Counted from the first letter of the stretch, positions 29,101 through 37,756 are shown. The stretch: DNA of 64,000 nt from Cyclobacteriaceae bacterium (GCA_027533395.1 JAPZUF010000013.1:1-64000); one strand, 5' to 3'. A program made the numbers and translations. Notes: generated by a model not told the origin, from the letters alone.

Positions 29101-29429
29101 TGTGCCGTTACCACCACTTCCGAAAGCTGTGTTACGTCTAACGAAAGAGAAACATCAACAACTGCTCTATCTCCAATTTCTACCTCAGATGTTTTGAGGC
29201 CGATAAATGAAAAAACTAACGCTCCGCCACCAGATGGCACTGTTAGTCTGTAGTTACCATCAGCATCGGTAACAGTTCCGTTGGTTGTCCCTTTTACAAC
29301 CACGTTCACACCCGGTAAGGCGGTTCCATCCTCTGTGGAGGTAACCCGTCCTGATACCGTGCGTTCTTGCGCTAACGTGTAGGAATACACGAAAGCAAGC
29401 ATACTGCACAGCAGTAAAAACTTCTTCAT
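26199..29429 (-). pseudogene. SusC/RagA-family transporter interrupted by one in-frame TGA (locus 2)
   Basis: The gene reads from MKKFLLLCSMLAFVYS at 29429 to a C-terminus ending SARRYGVALRLTF, but codon 455 (28065-28067) is TGA. Both parts are in the same frame, so there is no frameshift. The junction reads PFATPNGE, stop, SIFYRGGNDI. The locus 1 copy reads PFEAPDGRSVYYRSGNDI, so this gene seems to have one extra codon at that point and the stop may come from a 3-bp insertion. The N-terminal part contains signal peptide, regulatory-like domain and plug; the C-terminal part is most of the barrel. Without readthrough no functional transporter would form. Everything else is undamaged, which points to a recent event, a phase-variable site or a sequence error. 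Recoding is unlikely because other genes here end in TGA. Confidence 0.85.
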
Positions 29430-29545
29430 AGGTTTAAGTTTAGGTTTACAATCTGTGATTTTTACATGAATGGAAATCCACTTCATAGTAGTATCACTAT
29501 CAAACAAAGCTAACTTTATATCCTATAAAGTTCAAAGTTTTGAGA
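29430..29545 (-). promoter_or_regulatory. Leader and promoter of susC locus 2
   Basis: On the minus strand TTTG (29536-29533) and TAGCTTTG (29512-29505) are 20 bp apart, a good Bacteroidota promoter giving a leader of about 70 bases. ATCCTATAAAGTTCAAA at 29520-29536 matches the locus 1 region, and AAACCT/AAACTT units precede the ATG as in locus 1. An in-frame ATG at 29507 lies inside the -7 box and is rejected as a start. Confidence 0.6.
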
Positions 29546-29639
29546 ATAAAATTAAGTGCAATATTTTATTCAGATAAATTGCATTAATGAGATATAATAT
29601 TCTGATTTAAGCCATGTAGACGCACAAATCAAAATAAAA

Positions 29640-29676
29640 TAATAAAAGCCCCAAACTCTACTGAGTCTGGGGCTTC
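29640..29676 (-). terminator. rplU-rpmA terminator
   Basis: On the minus strand GCCCCAGACTC pairs with GAGTTTGGGGC (one G-U pair; 29647-29673) and is followed by TTTTATT. Confidence 0.88.
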
Positions 29677-29701
29677 TAACTTATTAGATTATGTGAGCGG
29701 C

Positions 29702-29962
29702 TTATGCCTCTGCCGGTGTTACCGTAACGAAAGATTTGTTTTCTCTTCCTTTCTTAAAGGTAACAACGCCATTGGTTAAGGCAAACAAAGTATGGTCTTT
29801 GCCCATGCCTACGTTTTTACCTGGGTGGTGCTTAGTGCCACGCTGGCGAACAATAATGTTGCCCGCTACTACCTTCTGTCCACCAAATACTTTAATACCT
29901 AATCGTTTGCTTTCCGATTCGCGACCGTTCTTTACTTTACCTTCGCCTTTCTTATGTGCCAT
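29702..29962 (-). CDS. rpmA: 50S ribosomal protein L27
   Basis: L27 is an 86-residue protein near the peptidyl-transferase centre. The N-terminus [19 protein letters not shown] is followed by [22 protein letters not shown] and [18 protein letters not shown], all canonical. There is no N-terminal extension of the kind cleaved in Firmicutes. It is downstream of rplU with a 61-bp gap and shares its promoter. Confidence 0.97.
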   Translation of the reverse strand: MAHKKGEGKVKNGRESESKRLGIKVFGGQKVVAGNIIVRQRGTKHHPGKNVGMGKDHTLFALTNGVVTFKKGRENKSFVTVTPAEA

Positions 29963-30023
29963 ATTTTTAAATCTTTTCTGTTTTCAATTCTTACATTTTC
30001 ACATTAACCAATTAAAAAATCGA

Positions 30024-30332
30024 TTAACCAATGTTTTCTATTTGAACTTTAGTGAACTGCTGGCGGTGTCCGTTCTTTAGGGTGTAACCTTTTCTTCTTT
30101 TCTTTTTGAAAACGATAACTTTATCACCTTTTACGTGCTCAAGAATTTTCCCAGAAACCTTGGCTCCGTTCACAGTAGGGGCGCCAATCTCCACTTTACC
30201 TCCGTTATCGATCAGAAGAACTTTGTCGAAGCTAACGCTAGCTCCGGCTTCGCCTTCCATCTTAGGGGCATAGATATATTGGTCTTTAGCCACTTTAAAC
30301 TGCTTTCCTGCGATGTCTACAATTGCGTACAT
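30024..30332 (-). CDS. rplU: 50S ribosomal protein L21
   Basis: L21 is a 102-residue 23S rRNA-binding protein. MYAIVDIAGKQFKVAKDQYI at the start, the central DKVLLIDNGGKVEIGAPTV, and KVIVFKKKRRKGYTLKNGHRQ near the C-terminus are conserved. It is first in the rplU-rpmA operon, with a -7 box 19 bp before the ATG. Confidence 0.97.
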   Translation of the reverse strand: MYAIVDIAGKQFKVAKDQYIYAPKMEGEAGASVSFDKVLLIDNGGKVEIGAPTVNGAKVSGKILEHVKGDKVIVFKKKRRKGYTLKNGHRQQFTKVQIENIG

Positions 30333-30351
30333 ATTTTTTAAAATCGGACTG

Positions 30352-30359
30352 CAAAGGTA
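30352..30359 (-). promoter_or_regulatory. rplU -7 box
   Basis: The minus strand reads TACCTTTG, a perfect TAnnTTTG, followed by CAGTCC as at the rplS promoter. No clear -33 box is seen at 19-21 bp. Confidence 0.5.
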
Positions 30360-30766
30360 GAAATTTATTCCATACGGGAAACTCTCCTCTTCAAAAATTC
30401 CTAAAATCCTCGAAATCAGCTTAAAAACAAGGTCTTTTAAAAAACATTATTAAATTTTTTGTGGACAACTTTCTGTTTAACATTCATACTAAGAGCAATA
30501 ACTTTTTATTTAACAGTCACTTACCTTGCATTTCGCTATGCACGGCAATAAGTGTTTGTCAGTAATTGTCGTAACCTGACGTGTTGATTTACATGCACTC
30601 ATTTTTCATATTTGCAGACTTGACACACATCGAAGCGACATCCTCTCAACAGATTCAGCTTCTACCATAGTCAACAAAAATTTTATTGCTTTTTTCCCGC
30701 ACACCGCGAACCATTTTGCTGTGAACGGCTTTAATATTGATAAACCTAAACAACCCGTTAGGAGCT
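30360..30766. other. Divergent intergenic region between rplU and nrdB
   Basis: About 400 bp without a gene. On the plus strand CATATTTG at 30607-30614, followed by CAGACTTG, resembles a -7 box for nrdB and would give a leader of roughly 150 bases. No NrdR box pair could be recognised with confidence. No RNA gene was seen. Confidence 0.4.
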
Positions 30767-31753
30767 ATGAGTAATTTACGTGAAGAACCTATTCTAAAAG
30801 AAAACAAAGATCGTTTCGTTCTATTCCCCATCGAACACCACGACATCTGGAAATTATACAAACAAGCTGAGGCTTCTTTTTGGACAGCCGAAGAAATCGA
30901 CTTAAGCCAAGACTTAAAAGATTGGGCCAACCTCAATGATGGCGAGCGCCACTTCATTACTCACGTGTTGGCTTTCTTCGCGGCAAGCGATGGTATCGTA
31001 AACGAAAACCTGGCCGAACACTTTGTATCTGAAGTACAATATACAGAGGCTAAATTCTTCTACGGTTTTCAAATCACCATTGAAAACATTCACTCTGAAA
31101 CTTACTCTTTATTGATTGATACCTACGTTAAAGATCCTAAAGAAAAAGATAAACTTTTTCATGCCATCGAAACCATGGATTGCGTGAAGAAAAAAGCAGA
31201 CTGGGCTTTGCGTTGGATTAACCACGGCAACTTCCAGGAAAGATTAATTGCTTTTGCCGCAGTAGAAGGAATTTTCTTCTCTGGTTCATTTTGTTCAATC
31301 TTTTGGTTAAAGAAGCGCGGCTTGATGCCAGGCTTGGCTTTCTCTAACGAATTAATTTCGCGCGATGAAGGCTTGCACTGCGATTTCGCCTGCCACATCT
31401 ACAATAACCACGTGGTCAATAAATTGCCGGTACAAACTGTGATCGACATTATTAAAGACGCTGTTGAAATCGAAAAAGAATTTGTAACCGATGCCTTACC
31501 TGTTAATCTAATTGGTATGAACGCAGCCCAAATGAGAGAATACATCGAGTTTGTGGCCGACAGATTATTACACGAATTAACCGGACAAAAAATCTATAAC
31601 GCGACCAACCCATTCGATTTCATGGAAATGATTTCGTTGCGTGGTAAAACTAACTTCTTCGAAAGAAGAGTAGGCGAATACCAGAAGGCTGGCGTAAAAA
31701 ATAGTACTGAAAAAGAAGTGACACCGAAATTTTCTCTTAACGAAGATTTTTAA
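30767..31753 (+). CDS. nrdB: Class Ia ribonucleotide reductase small subunit
   Basis: NrdB holds the di-iron centre and tyrosyl radical that starts ribonucleotide reduction in NrdA. Metal-ligand and radical motifs are visible: FWTAEEIDL, then [10 protein letters not shown], then ENIHSETY, where the Tyr four residues after the His matches the E. coli radical tyrosine. EGIFFSGSF and [12 protein letters not shown] follow. The ATG at 30767 is preceded by TAGGAGCT, a Shine-Dalgarno-like sequence that is unusual for this lineage, and gives MSNLREEP. An upstream TTG at 30737 is less likely. The product is 328 residues. nrdA follows after 67 bp. Confidence 0.94.
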   Translation: MSNLREEPILKENKDRFVLFPIEHHDIWKLYKQAEASFWTAEEIDLSQDLKDWANLNDGERHFITHVLAFFAASDGIVNENLAEHFVSEVQYTEAKFFYGFQITIENIHSETYSLLIDTYVKDPKEKDKLFHAIETMDCVKKKADWALRWINHGNFQERLIAFAAVEGIFFSGSFCSIFWLKKRGLMPGLAFSNELISRDEGLHCDFACHIYNNHVVNKLPVQTVIDIIKDAVEIEKEFVTDALPVNLIGMNAAQMREYIEFVADRLLHELTGQKIYNATNPFDFMEMISLRGKTNFFERRVGEYQKAGVKNSTEKEVTPKFSLNEDF

Positions 31754-31820
31754 TCACATTATTTTAATATATTCAAACATCCAAAACATTTTTTAAACTT
31801 TAAACAACCCCTATCAACCC

Positions 31821-34268
31821 ATGCTCGTCATCAAAAGAGACGGACACCGTGAGTCCGTAAAGTTTGACAAGATTACAGCGCGCATAGAAAAACTATGTTA
31901 TGGCTTAGACCAGCGCTATGTAAATCCTGTTGAAGTGGCCATGAAAGTTATCAATGGCCTGTATGATGGCGTTACCACCCAAGAGCTGGACAACCTCGCT
32001 GCTGAAATTGCCGCCACCCTGACAACCAAGCACCCTGATTACGCAAAGCTTGCGGCCCGTATCGCTGTTTCTAACTTGCACAAAACAACTAGCAAGTCTT
32101 TTTCAAATACTATGAAAAGGCTCTACACTTATGTAGATTCTAAAACCGGAGAAAATGCTCCGCTTGTTTCGAAAGAAACATGGCGCATTGTGCAAGCTAA
32201 CGCTGCCGAGTTAGATGAAGCCATTATTTACGATCGCGACTTCAGCTACGATTATTTCGGTTTCAAAACATTAGAGCGCTCCTACTTAATGAAAGTTGAT
32301 GGCAAAACAGTGGAACGCCCTCAACATTTGTTAATGCGTGTGGCCGTAGGCATTCATGGAGAAGATATTCCGGCTGCTATCGAAACGTATAATTTAATGA
32401 GCGAGAAGTGGTTTACCCACGCTACGCCAACTTTGTTTAACGCAGGCACACCCAAACCACAATTATCCTCTTGCTTTTTGTTAACCATGCAAGAGGATAG
32501 TATCGATGGTATTTACGATACATTAAAACAATGTGCTAAAATTTCGCAGTCAGCAGGTGGTATTGGTTTAAGCATCCATAACATCCGCGCGAAAGGTTCT
32601 TATATTAAAGGAACAGGCGGAACATCAAACGGTATTGTTCCGATGTTGCGCAACTTCGACATGACAGCTCGTTATGTTGACCAAGGCGGTGGAAAACGCA
32701 AAGGAAGTTTTGCAGTTTATTTAGAGCCTTGGCATGCTGATATTTTCGAATTCCTCGATCTGAAGAAAAACCACGGTAAAGAAGAAATGCGTGCACGCGA
32801 TTTATTCTATGCGTTGTGGATTCCGGATTTGTTCATGAAGCGTGTGGAGAATAACGAAAGCTGGTCTTTATTCGATCCGAACGAAGCACCAGGTTTGCAC
32901 GAAGTATATGGCGAAGAGTTCGAAAAACTTTACGAGAAATACGAGAAAGAAGGCAAAGCCCGCAGAACGGTAAAAGCACAAGATTTGTGGTTCGAAGTAT
33001 TGGAATCACAAATTGAAACTGGTACGCCTTATATGTTGTATAAAGATGCTGCCAACAAAAAATCGAACCAGAAAAACTTAGGTACGATTAAGAGCAGCAA
33101 CTTGTGTACTGAAATTATTGAATACACTTCTAAAGATGAAGTGGCCGTATGTAACCTGGCTTCTATCGCTCTACCCAAATTTGTAACAGAAGAAGGTAAG
33201 TTTGATCACCAGCGTTTATACGAAATCACGAAAGTAATTACGCGCAACCTCAACAAAGTAATTGATATTAATTATTATCCGGTTGTAGAAGCGCGCAACT
33301 CGAACATGCGCCACCGCCCAATTGGAATTGGTGTGCAAGGTTTAGCTGATGCTTTTATCTTAATGCGCATGCCTTTCGATTCGGATGAAGCGAAAAGATT
33401 AAACGAAGATATCTTCGAAACCATTTACTTCGGTGCTATGGAAGCATCGATGGAATTGGCTACCCAACACGGTGCTTACGAAACGTTTAAAGGCTCACCT
33501 GTATCAAAAGGAATTTTCCAATTTGATATGTGGGGTGTTGAACCAAAAAGCAAGCGTTGGGATTGGGAAAAATTAAAGCGTGAAGTAAAACAAAATGGTG
33601 TGCGCAACTCCTTGTTGTTAGCGCCAATGCCTACGGCTTCTACTTCACAAATTTTAGGGAACAACGAATGTTTCGAACCGTATACCTCTAACCTGTATAC
33701 GCGCAGAACTTTATCTGGCGATTTCATTTTGGTGAACAAATACCTGATGAAAGATTTGATTGATTTAGGTTTATGGAACGAAACCATGCGCCAGAAATTA
33801 ATTGCTGCCAACGGATCTGTACAAGATGTGATGGAAATTCCGCAAAACCTAAAAGACATCTACAAAACCGTTTGGGAAATTTCTCAGAAAGTAATCATTG
33901 ATATGTCTGCAGAACGTGGCGCATACATTTGCCAGTCGCAGAGCTTAAACATACACTTAACCGATCCTAATTTTGGTAAGTTAACTTCTATGCATTTCTA
34001 TGCGTGGAAGAAAGGGTTGAAAACCGGTATGTACTACTTACGCTCAACTGCAGCAGCTGATGCTATTAAGTTTACCTTAGATAAAAACGCATTGCAACAA
34101 CCAGCAGAAGCAACAGCAGCCGTAACAGCAGCGGTGGCACAACCTGTTGTTGTAGAAGCGCAGAAATCTTTAGACTACGAAGCCCGCGTGGCGGATTACG
34201 AACAGAAGAAGTCGGATATGGCTTGTTCGCTCGACAATCCGGATGCGTGTGAAGCGTGTGGATCATAA
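31821..34268 (+). CDS. nrdA: Ribonucleoside-diphosphate reductase large subunit
   Basis: NrdA (815 residues) reduces ribonucleoside diphosphates to the deoxy forms. It has an N-terminal ATP-cone ([18 protein letters not shown]), the active-site region [15 protein letters not shown], and [19 protein letters not shown] near the barrel end. The C-terminal CEACGS provides the redox cysteine pair. A low-complexity Ala/Gln/Val linker precedes the tail. The last 98 bp (34171-34268) exist a second time at 35339-35436, on the far side of an inserted AT-rich segment. The present 3' end may therefore have been supplied by the insertion. The frame is intact and the enzyme should be functional. Confidence 0.95.
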   Translation: MLVIKRDGHRESVKFDKITARIEKLCYGLDQRYVNPVEVAMKVINGLYDGVTTQELDNLAAEIAATLTTKHPDYAKLAARIAVSNLHKTTSKSFSNTMKRLYTYVDSKTGENAPLVSKETWRIVQANAAELDEAIIYDRDFSYDYFGFKTLERSYLMKVDGKTVERPQHLLMRVAVGIHGEDIPAAIETYNLMSEKWFTHATPTLFNAGTPKPQLSSCFLLTMQEDSIDGIYDTLKQCAKISQSAGGIGLSIHNIRAKGSYIKGTGGTSNGIVPMLRNFDMTARYVDQGGGKRKGSFAVYLEPWHADIFEFLDLKKNHGKEEMRARDLFYALWIPDLFMKRVENNESWSLFDPNEAPGLHEVYGEEFEKLYEKYEKEGKARRTVKAQDLWFEVLESQIETGTPYMLYKDAANKKSNQKNLGTIKSSNLCTEIIEYTSKDEVAVCNLASIALPKFVTEEGKFDHQRLYEITKVITRNLNKVIDINYYPVVEARNSNMRHRPIGIGVQGLADAFILMRMPFDSDEAKRLNEDIFETIYFGAMEASMELATQHGAYETFKGSPVSKGIFQFDMWGVEPKSKRWDWEKLKREVKQNGVRNSLLLAPMPTASTSQILGNNECFEPYTSNLYTRRTLSGDFILVNKYLMKDLIDLGLWNETMRQKLIAANGSVQDVMEIPQNLKDIYKTVWEISQKVIIDMSAERGAYICQSQSLNIHLTDPNFGKLTSMHFYAWKKGLKTGMYYLRSTAAADAIKFTLDKNALQQPAEATAAVTAAVAQPVVVEAQKSLDYEARVADYEQKKSDMACSLDNPDACEACGS
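34171..34268 (+). repeat. Direct repeat, copy A: the 3' end of nrdA in use
   Basis: The 98 bp up to and including the nrdA stop are repeated at 35339-35436 with 9 differences and no gaps, and a central block of about 65 bp is identical. Four differences are synonymous; the rest change Tyr to Phe, Glu to Lys and Ala to Val. It forms the left boundary of the inserted segment. Confidence 0.95.
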
Positions 34269-34287
34269 ATTTATTATAAAAAGAAAC

Positions 34288-34329
34288 GTTTAAAGAGTAA
34301 TAGAGTAGAATCTATATTACTCTTTAAAC
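34288..34329. other. Perfect 15-bp hairpin just inside the left end of the insert
   Basis: GTTTAAAGAGTAATA at 34288-34302 pairs with TATTACTCTTTAAAC at 34315-34329 around a 12-base loop. There is no T-run after it on the plus strand, so it is not a standard nrdA terminator. It begins 20 bp after the nrdA stop and could be a structural or recombination site. Confidence 0.7.
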
Positions 34330-34334
34330 AAAAA

Positions 34335-34397
34335 AAACCAGACAAGATTTCTCATGCCTGGTTTGTGGTTAAAAGAAAAATGAGGCTTAGCACCTCA
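34335..34397. terminator. Two weaker hairpins
   Basis: AAACCAG / CTGGTTT (34335-34341 with 34358-34364) is preceded by a long A-run, so it could end transcription on the minus strand. TGAGG / CCTCA (34381-34385 with 34393-34397) is followed by AAAACTTTTTG and could weakly terminate nrdA. Confidence 0.35.
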
Positions 34398-34538
34398 AAA
34401 ACTTTTTGTTTGACGATTTAAAGTTATGAATTCTTTTTTTTCCACAAACAATTAAGAGTAAAATCAGTCAAATATTTTGGGTTGTGGTTAAATCCTTAAA
34501 TTAATTTCCAATTAAGGCTTAAAAGTAAATCTCTTTTG

Positions 34539-34636
34539 CTGTAGTCCTACAGTTTAATCCATCCTTCAAGGAAGGCATGTAGATATCCTTTTTTTAAAAA
34601 AATATAAATAATAATTAGTGTGCACAGGAGCACACT
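34539..34636 (+). promoter_or_regulatory. Leader hairpins before the cargo gene
   Basis: CTGTAG / CTACAG (34539-34552), CCTTC-AAG-GAAGG (34563-34575) and AGTGTGC / GCACACT (34617-34623 with 34630-34636) lie in the leader. The last ends 15 bases before the ATG and could be an operator or a translation-control hairpin. No TAnnTTTG box was found. Confidence 0.35.
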
Positions 34637-34651
34637 GTAAACAAGAAAACT

Positions 34652-35332
34652 ATGCAAAAACCTAAAATTTCTGCAAACAAACTAGGCGAGTATATAACTG
34701 AAAAGCCACATCGCCAACAGCAAATCATAAAGGATCAAAAATATCAGAAAGGATTTATAATCAAGCGATATAATAAAGCAAGAAATGTTATTATAAACTT
34801 TCTTACAAAAAAAATTGATAAGAATGCTTTGCTATTAGAAATTCAAAATCTTATTACTGAGGAATATTCTAGAAATGCAAGTTCTTTTCAAAAGCAGGAT
34901 AACAAGCTTTCAATAGAAGCACTTGAAATATTTGCTAATAGTGATTTACTAGAGTTACCTGAATTTGAAAATCTTGAGAACATTAGATTAAGAAAAAGTA
35001 ACAATAATCTTCTTATTGAAGGAGTTGAAGTTTCAGTTCATCCAGATATTCTTATTTGCGGTAAAATTAGAAATAAAAAATTCATCGGTGGAATTAAACT
35101 CCATATATCAAAATCACATCCTTTAAAAAAAGAAGCAGGTGAATATGTAGCTACTGTTCTCCATGAATATTTAGAAAAAGAATTTCCTAAATCTAGAGTA
35201 AAAACTCAATTTTGTATATCGATTGATGTATTCACAGGCGAATACTTTATTGCGCCAAAAACATACAAAACAATGAAGAAGAATATAAAGGCTGCATGTA
35301 GCGCAATTCAACTCTTTTGGGAAAATATTTGA
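34652..35332 (+). CDS. Orphan cargo protein of unknown function
   Basis: I do not recognise a family for this 226-residue protein. It has no signal peptide or membrane helix. The N-terminal 90 residues are basic and Lys/Asn-rich and predicted helical. The C-terminal half has VEVSVHPDILICG, KKFIGGIKLHIS and HEYLEKEF, then CISIDVFTGEYF. The order PD, a strand, then a strand with a conserved Lys is reminiscent of a PD-(D/E)XK nuclease core, but the expected acidic residue before the Lys is Gly, so this is only a weak suggestion. It is the sole gene in the segment bracketed by nrdA 3' ends, and its AT-rich codons differ from its neighbours. A defence, toxin or mobility role is possible but unproven. 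Confidence 0.6.
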   Translation: MQKPKISANKLGEYITEKPHRQQQIIKDQKYQKGFIIKRYNKARNVIINFLTKKIDKNALLLEIQNLITEEYSRNASSFQKQDNKLSIEALEIFANSDLLELPEFENLENIRLRKSNNNLLIEGVEVSVHPDILICGKIRNKKFIGGIKLHISKSHPLKKEAGEYVATVLHEYLEKEFPKSRVKTQFCISIDVFTGEYFIAPKTYKTMKKNIKAACSAIQLFWENI

Positions 35333-35338
35333 TAAGCG

Positions 35339-35436
35339 TAGACTTTAAAGCCCGCGTAGTAGATTACGAACAGAAGAAGTCGGATATGGCTTGTTCGCTC
35401 GACAATCCGGATGCGTGTGAAGCGTGCGGGTCTTAA
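35339..35436 (+). repeat. Direct repeat, copy B: displaced 3' end of nrdA
   Basis: It translates in frame to a C-terminus with the same [16 protein letters not shown] and CEACGS as nrdA, ending in TAA, but has no upstream gene. Its differences from copy A are mainly wobble positions and conservative residues, as expected if it evolved as the end of a working nrdA gene. A good terminator follows at 35481, so this copy may be the original end of the resident gene. Confidence 0.93.
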
Positions 35437-35480
35437 CTCTTTAAGACTTTAGTAACAAAACAAAATTAGTAAGATGAAAA

Positions 35481-35517
35481 TGAAATGGTCGGTGTTTACA
35501 TCGACCATTTTTTATTT
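35481..35517 (+). terminator. Terminator, copy 1 (probably the original nrdA terminator)
   Basis: AAATGGTCG / CGACCATTT (35483-35491 with 35502-35510), extended by three inner pairs, is followed by TTTATTTT. The same hairpin recurs 233 bp downstream. Confidence 0.85.
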
Positions 35518-35713
35518 TAGCCTTTGTTGGTATAACGCAAGGGCACGCGCAGACTTGTACCAGTTAAGCAATACATAATTAAACAATGAACAAATGGCTG
35601 TCAGGTGATAACACCTGACAGGGCTTAATCAAGCTAAGGTTTCCAAGTTTTAGAAAAGCATGGAAACTAATATTCAGTTTAATTCTGTAAAGTATTAAAG
35701 AATTAAACATGTA
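35518..35713. other. Short insert between two terminator copies, with a palindrome
   Basis: About 200 bp lie between the two terminator copies. It has no open frame of note. It holds a 10-bp perfect palindrome CTGTCAGGTG / CACCTGACAG (35598-35607 with 35612-35621), a 7-bp stem GTTTCCA / TGGAAAC near 35640-35668, and a locally GC-rich stretch near 35540 (GGGCACGCGCAG) that stands out in the AT-rich surroundings and may be a remnant of another element. Confidence 0.5.
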
Positions 35714-35747
35714 TGAAATGGTCGGTGTTAACATCGACCATTTTTTT
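35714..35747 (+). terminator. Terminator, copy 2
   Basis: The hairpin is the same as at 35481, with one base changed in the loop, followed by seven T. The two copies match over about 30 bp, so this is a duplication and not chance. The 170 bp after it, up to the IPT/TIG gene, hold no clear site. Confidence 0.85.
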
Positions 35748-35917
35748 CAAATGATTCTCCTTTGGTTAACCAACGGATGCCTATAGGAATGAAAATACTT
35801 GATGAGGATAAGCATCATACAAAATGGTGTAAAGGTTAAATTTTTATACAAATTGAACTTTTAATGTAAGTTATTGAGTGGGGATTTAGAGTTTTTTGTT
35901 TTTTAAATTTTATCAAT

Positions 35918-37756
35918 ATGAAAACGAAAATTTTAAGTCTTTTAGCAGGTGTTTTACTGCTAACCTTAACACAATGCAAGGAAGAAGATCCAGAATTGGT
36001 TGCAAGTTTGAGCGGCTTAAACATCACTCAAGGAAGAGTTGGCGATGAGTTTGTGATTACAGGCACTCACTTTGGTACACAAGCAAACGAGGTAAAAATT
36101 ACCTTGAGCAAAACAGGCAGCAGCGCAGAAGCAGTAATAACAGCCCTAAGCGATACTGAAGTAAAAGCAACCGTTCCTAATTTACCGGATGGTGAATATG
36201 ATGTAAAAGTTAAAGTAAGAACGCAAGATGAACTTACTTTAGCTGGTAAGTTTACCATTTTCACATCTTCTTTTACAGGTTTTACACCTTTGCAGGGAAG
36301 CATAAGCGTAAACAATACGATTACTATTGCAGCCGAAGGTTTGGGAACTGAAGCACTTGCGTCTTATAAAGTACAAGTTTATAAAGGCAACGTAACTAAA
36401 ACGTATAACGCATCGGATAAAACCACCAATTCAATAACGTTTAGTATTCCTGCTAATGATTTTAGTGTAGCTGATGAATATAATATACGTGTAAGCTATG
36501 ATGGCGGAGCAATTTATAACTTAGTTCCGGGTACATTTAGTATCAATGAAGTATTTTCTACTGCATCACCTCTTTCAATCACACATTGCTCAATTTGTCC
36601 AGATGGTTTCTTGGGTGAATTAGTGACTGTAACCGGTTTAGGATTTAACCCCAGCAAATTAACAGACTATAAATTACGATTATCTAGAAATGGAATAGAT
36701 AGAGATTTTACAGCAGCTGAAATAGATGGCAATACAGCATTAAAATTTTACATACCTGTTGGGGATGGCTTTGTTATTGGTGGTTATACGCTTTGGATTA
36801 GCCATAATAATGGCCTAAATTTTATAGCAATTGGTGACCTTAGTATAGCCTTACCAATACCGCCAACTTTTACAGGTATTTCTCCGGAAAGTTTCAACAA
36901 TAATGTTGTTACTGAAATTACTATCTCCGGAATAAATTTCAATACTAAATTTCCTAAGGATAATCGTATTCTGATTAGAAGACCGACAGTGCCAAATTCA
37001 CCAATTGGTATTGAAAATTTTACAGTTGTTAACTCCAATACGATAAAGTTCAATTCATTTTTAGGAATGGCTGCGGATACTTGGCGTGTTGAAATAAAGA
37101 CTAATCCAAACCAGGCAGATTACATAATCGGTCCAAACTTTACAGTGATTTTACCTCCGCCATCAATAACATCATTAAGCCTCGATGCTTATAATATTAA
37201 AGGCACAGACCAACAATTTATCTTGCTTGGCAGCGGATTTAATACAAACAATGAATCGCATAATCTTGTAAAGTTAATTGATGCCAACAACAATGAAAGA
37301 GTATTCCCACGATCCGGTGGCAATCCAACAGCACTTTCAATAATGCTTCCTGGAACTAACAACGCACAACCTTTAGCCCTTGGTGTTTACACTATTAAAG
37401 TGTCCAATGATAATGGTGTAACCTTTGGTGAAACTGGTAAAACCTTAACTGTTTTGGGCCCAACAAGTGTAACAGGTGTAACGCCTGCTACTGTAACCGG
37501 GTATGCACAAAATCCCGTGCAAATTGTGATAACCGGAGATAATCTTCTTTCGGTAACAAAAGTTAAGATTGATAGTAACTCGATTGACCCCATTGAAATT
37601 TCAATTCAAAGTAAAACCAATACAAGCATAACTTTACAAGCTACTTTACTATCTTCACTAAATATACCTCCTGGTCAATATTTCTTGAGATATTTTGATA
37701 AAACTGAAGTGCCTGTTCTTGTGGATTTTAATAATACAATTCAAATTATTAACTAA
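35918..37756 (+). CDS. Lipoprotein with about six IPT/TIG domains
   Basis: This 612-residue protein has a short leader ending LTLTQC; the Gln before Cys20 is atypical for a lipobox, but the acidic KEEDPE after it fits a surface lipoprotein. Six Ig-like IPT/TIG domains follow, each opening with a pattern such as ITQGRVGDEFVITGTHF, ISPESFNNNVVTEITISG and VTPATVTGYAQNPVQIVITG. Three cysteines near residue 226 (HCSIC and nearby) are confined to domain 3. Such proteins bind glycans or act as adhesins in Bacteroidota, but no ligand can be named. It sits alone between the nrdA insertion region and a bidirectional terminator, and could be accessory. Confidence 0.8.
   Translation: MKTKILSLLAGVLLLTLTQCKEEDPELVASLSGLNITQGRVGDEFVITGTHFGTQANEVKITLSKTGSSAEAVITALSDTEVKATVPNLPDGEYDVKVKVRTQDELTLAGKFTIFTSSFTGFTPLQGSISVNNTITIAAEGLGTEALASYKVQVYKGNVTKTYNASDKTTNSITFSIPANDFSVADEYNIRVSYDGGAIYNLVPGTFSINEVFSTASPLSITHCSICPDGFLGELVTVTGLGFNPSKLTDYKLRLSRNGIDRDFTAAEIDGNTALKFYIPVGDGFVIGGYTLWISHNNGLNFIAIGDLSIALPIPPTFTGISPESFNNNVVTEITISGINFNTKFPKDNRILIRRPTVPNSPIGIENFTVVNSNTIKFNSFLGMAADTWRVEIKTNPNQADYIIGPNFTVILPPPSITSLSLDAYNIKGTDQQFILLGSGFNTNNESHNLVKLIDANNNERVFPRSGGNPTALSIMLPGTNNAQPLALGVYTIKVSNDNGVTFGETGKTLTVLGPTSVTGVTPATVTGYAQNPVQIVITGDNLLSVTKVKIDSNSIDPIEISIQSKTNTSITLQATLLSSLNIPPGQYFLRYFDKTEVPVLVDFNNTIQIIN

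Larger units (their letters stand above)
34269..35338. mobile_element. Inserted AT-rich segment with one gene, between two nrdA 3' ends
   Basis: This 1070-bp segment lies between the working nrdA 3' end and a displaced copy of it. It carries one gene (34652-35332, plus) and several hairpins, and is visibly richer in A and T than nrdA. No integrase or transposase is present. Elements that insert in the 3' end of a gene and restore it with their own copy leave this pattern. Campbell-type integration of a circle carrying the nrdA end is an alternative, as is an assembly error. Confidence 0.6.

Noticed and set aside
34651-35332. Toxin-antitoxin pair at the nrdA insert
   Set aside because: Only one gene of 226 codons is present; no small partner frame with a plausible start was found beside it.
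34269-35338. Group II intron or retron in the nrdA insert
   Set aside because: No reverse transcriptase and no domain V/VI-like fold or msr-msd structure could be recognised.
35339-35436. An independent small gene encoding a NrdA-tail-like peptide
   Set aside because: It has no start codon or leader of its own; it is a displaced 3' end of nrdA.
35598-35621. Palindrome as the terminator of an upstream gene
   Set aside because: No T-run follows on either strand, and no gene ends just before it.
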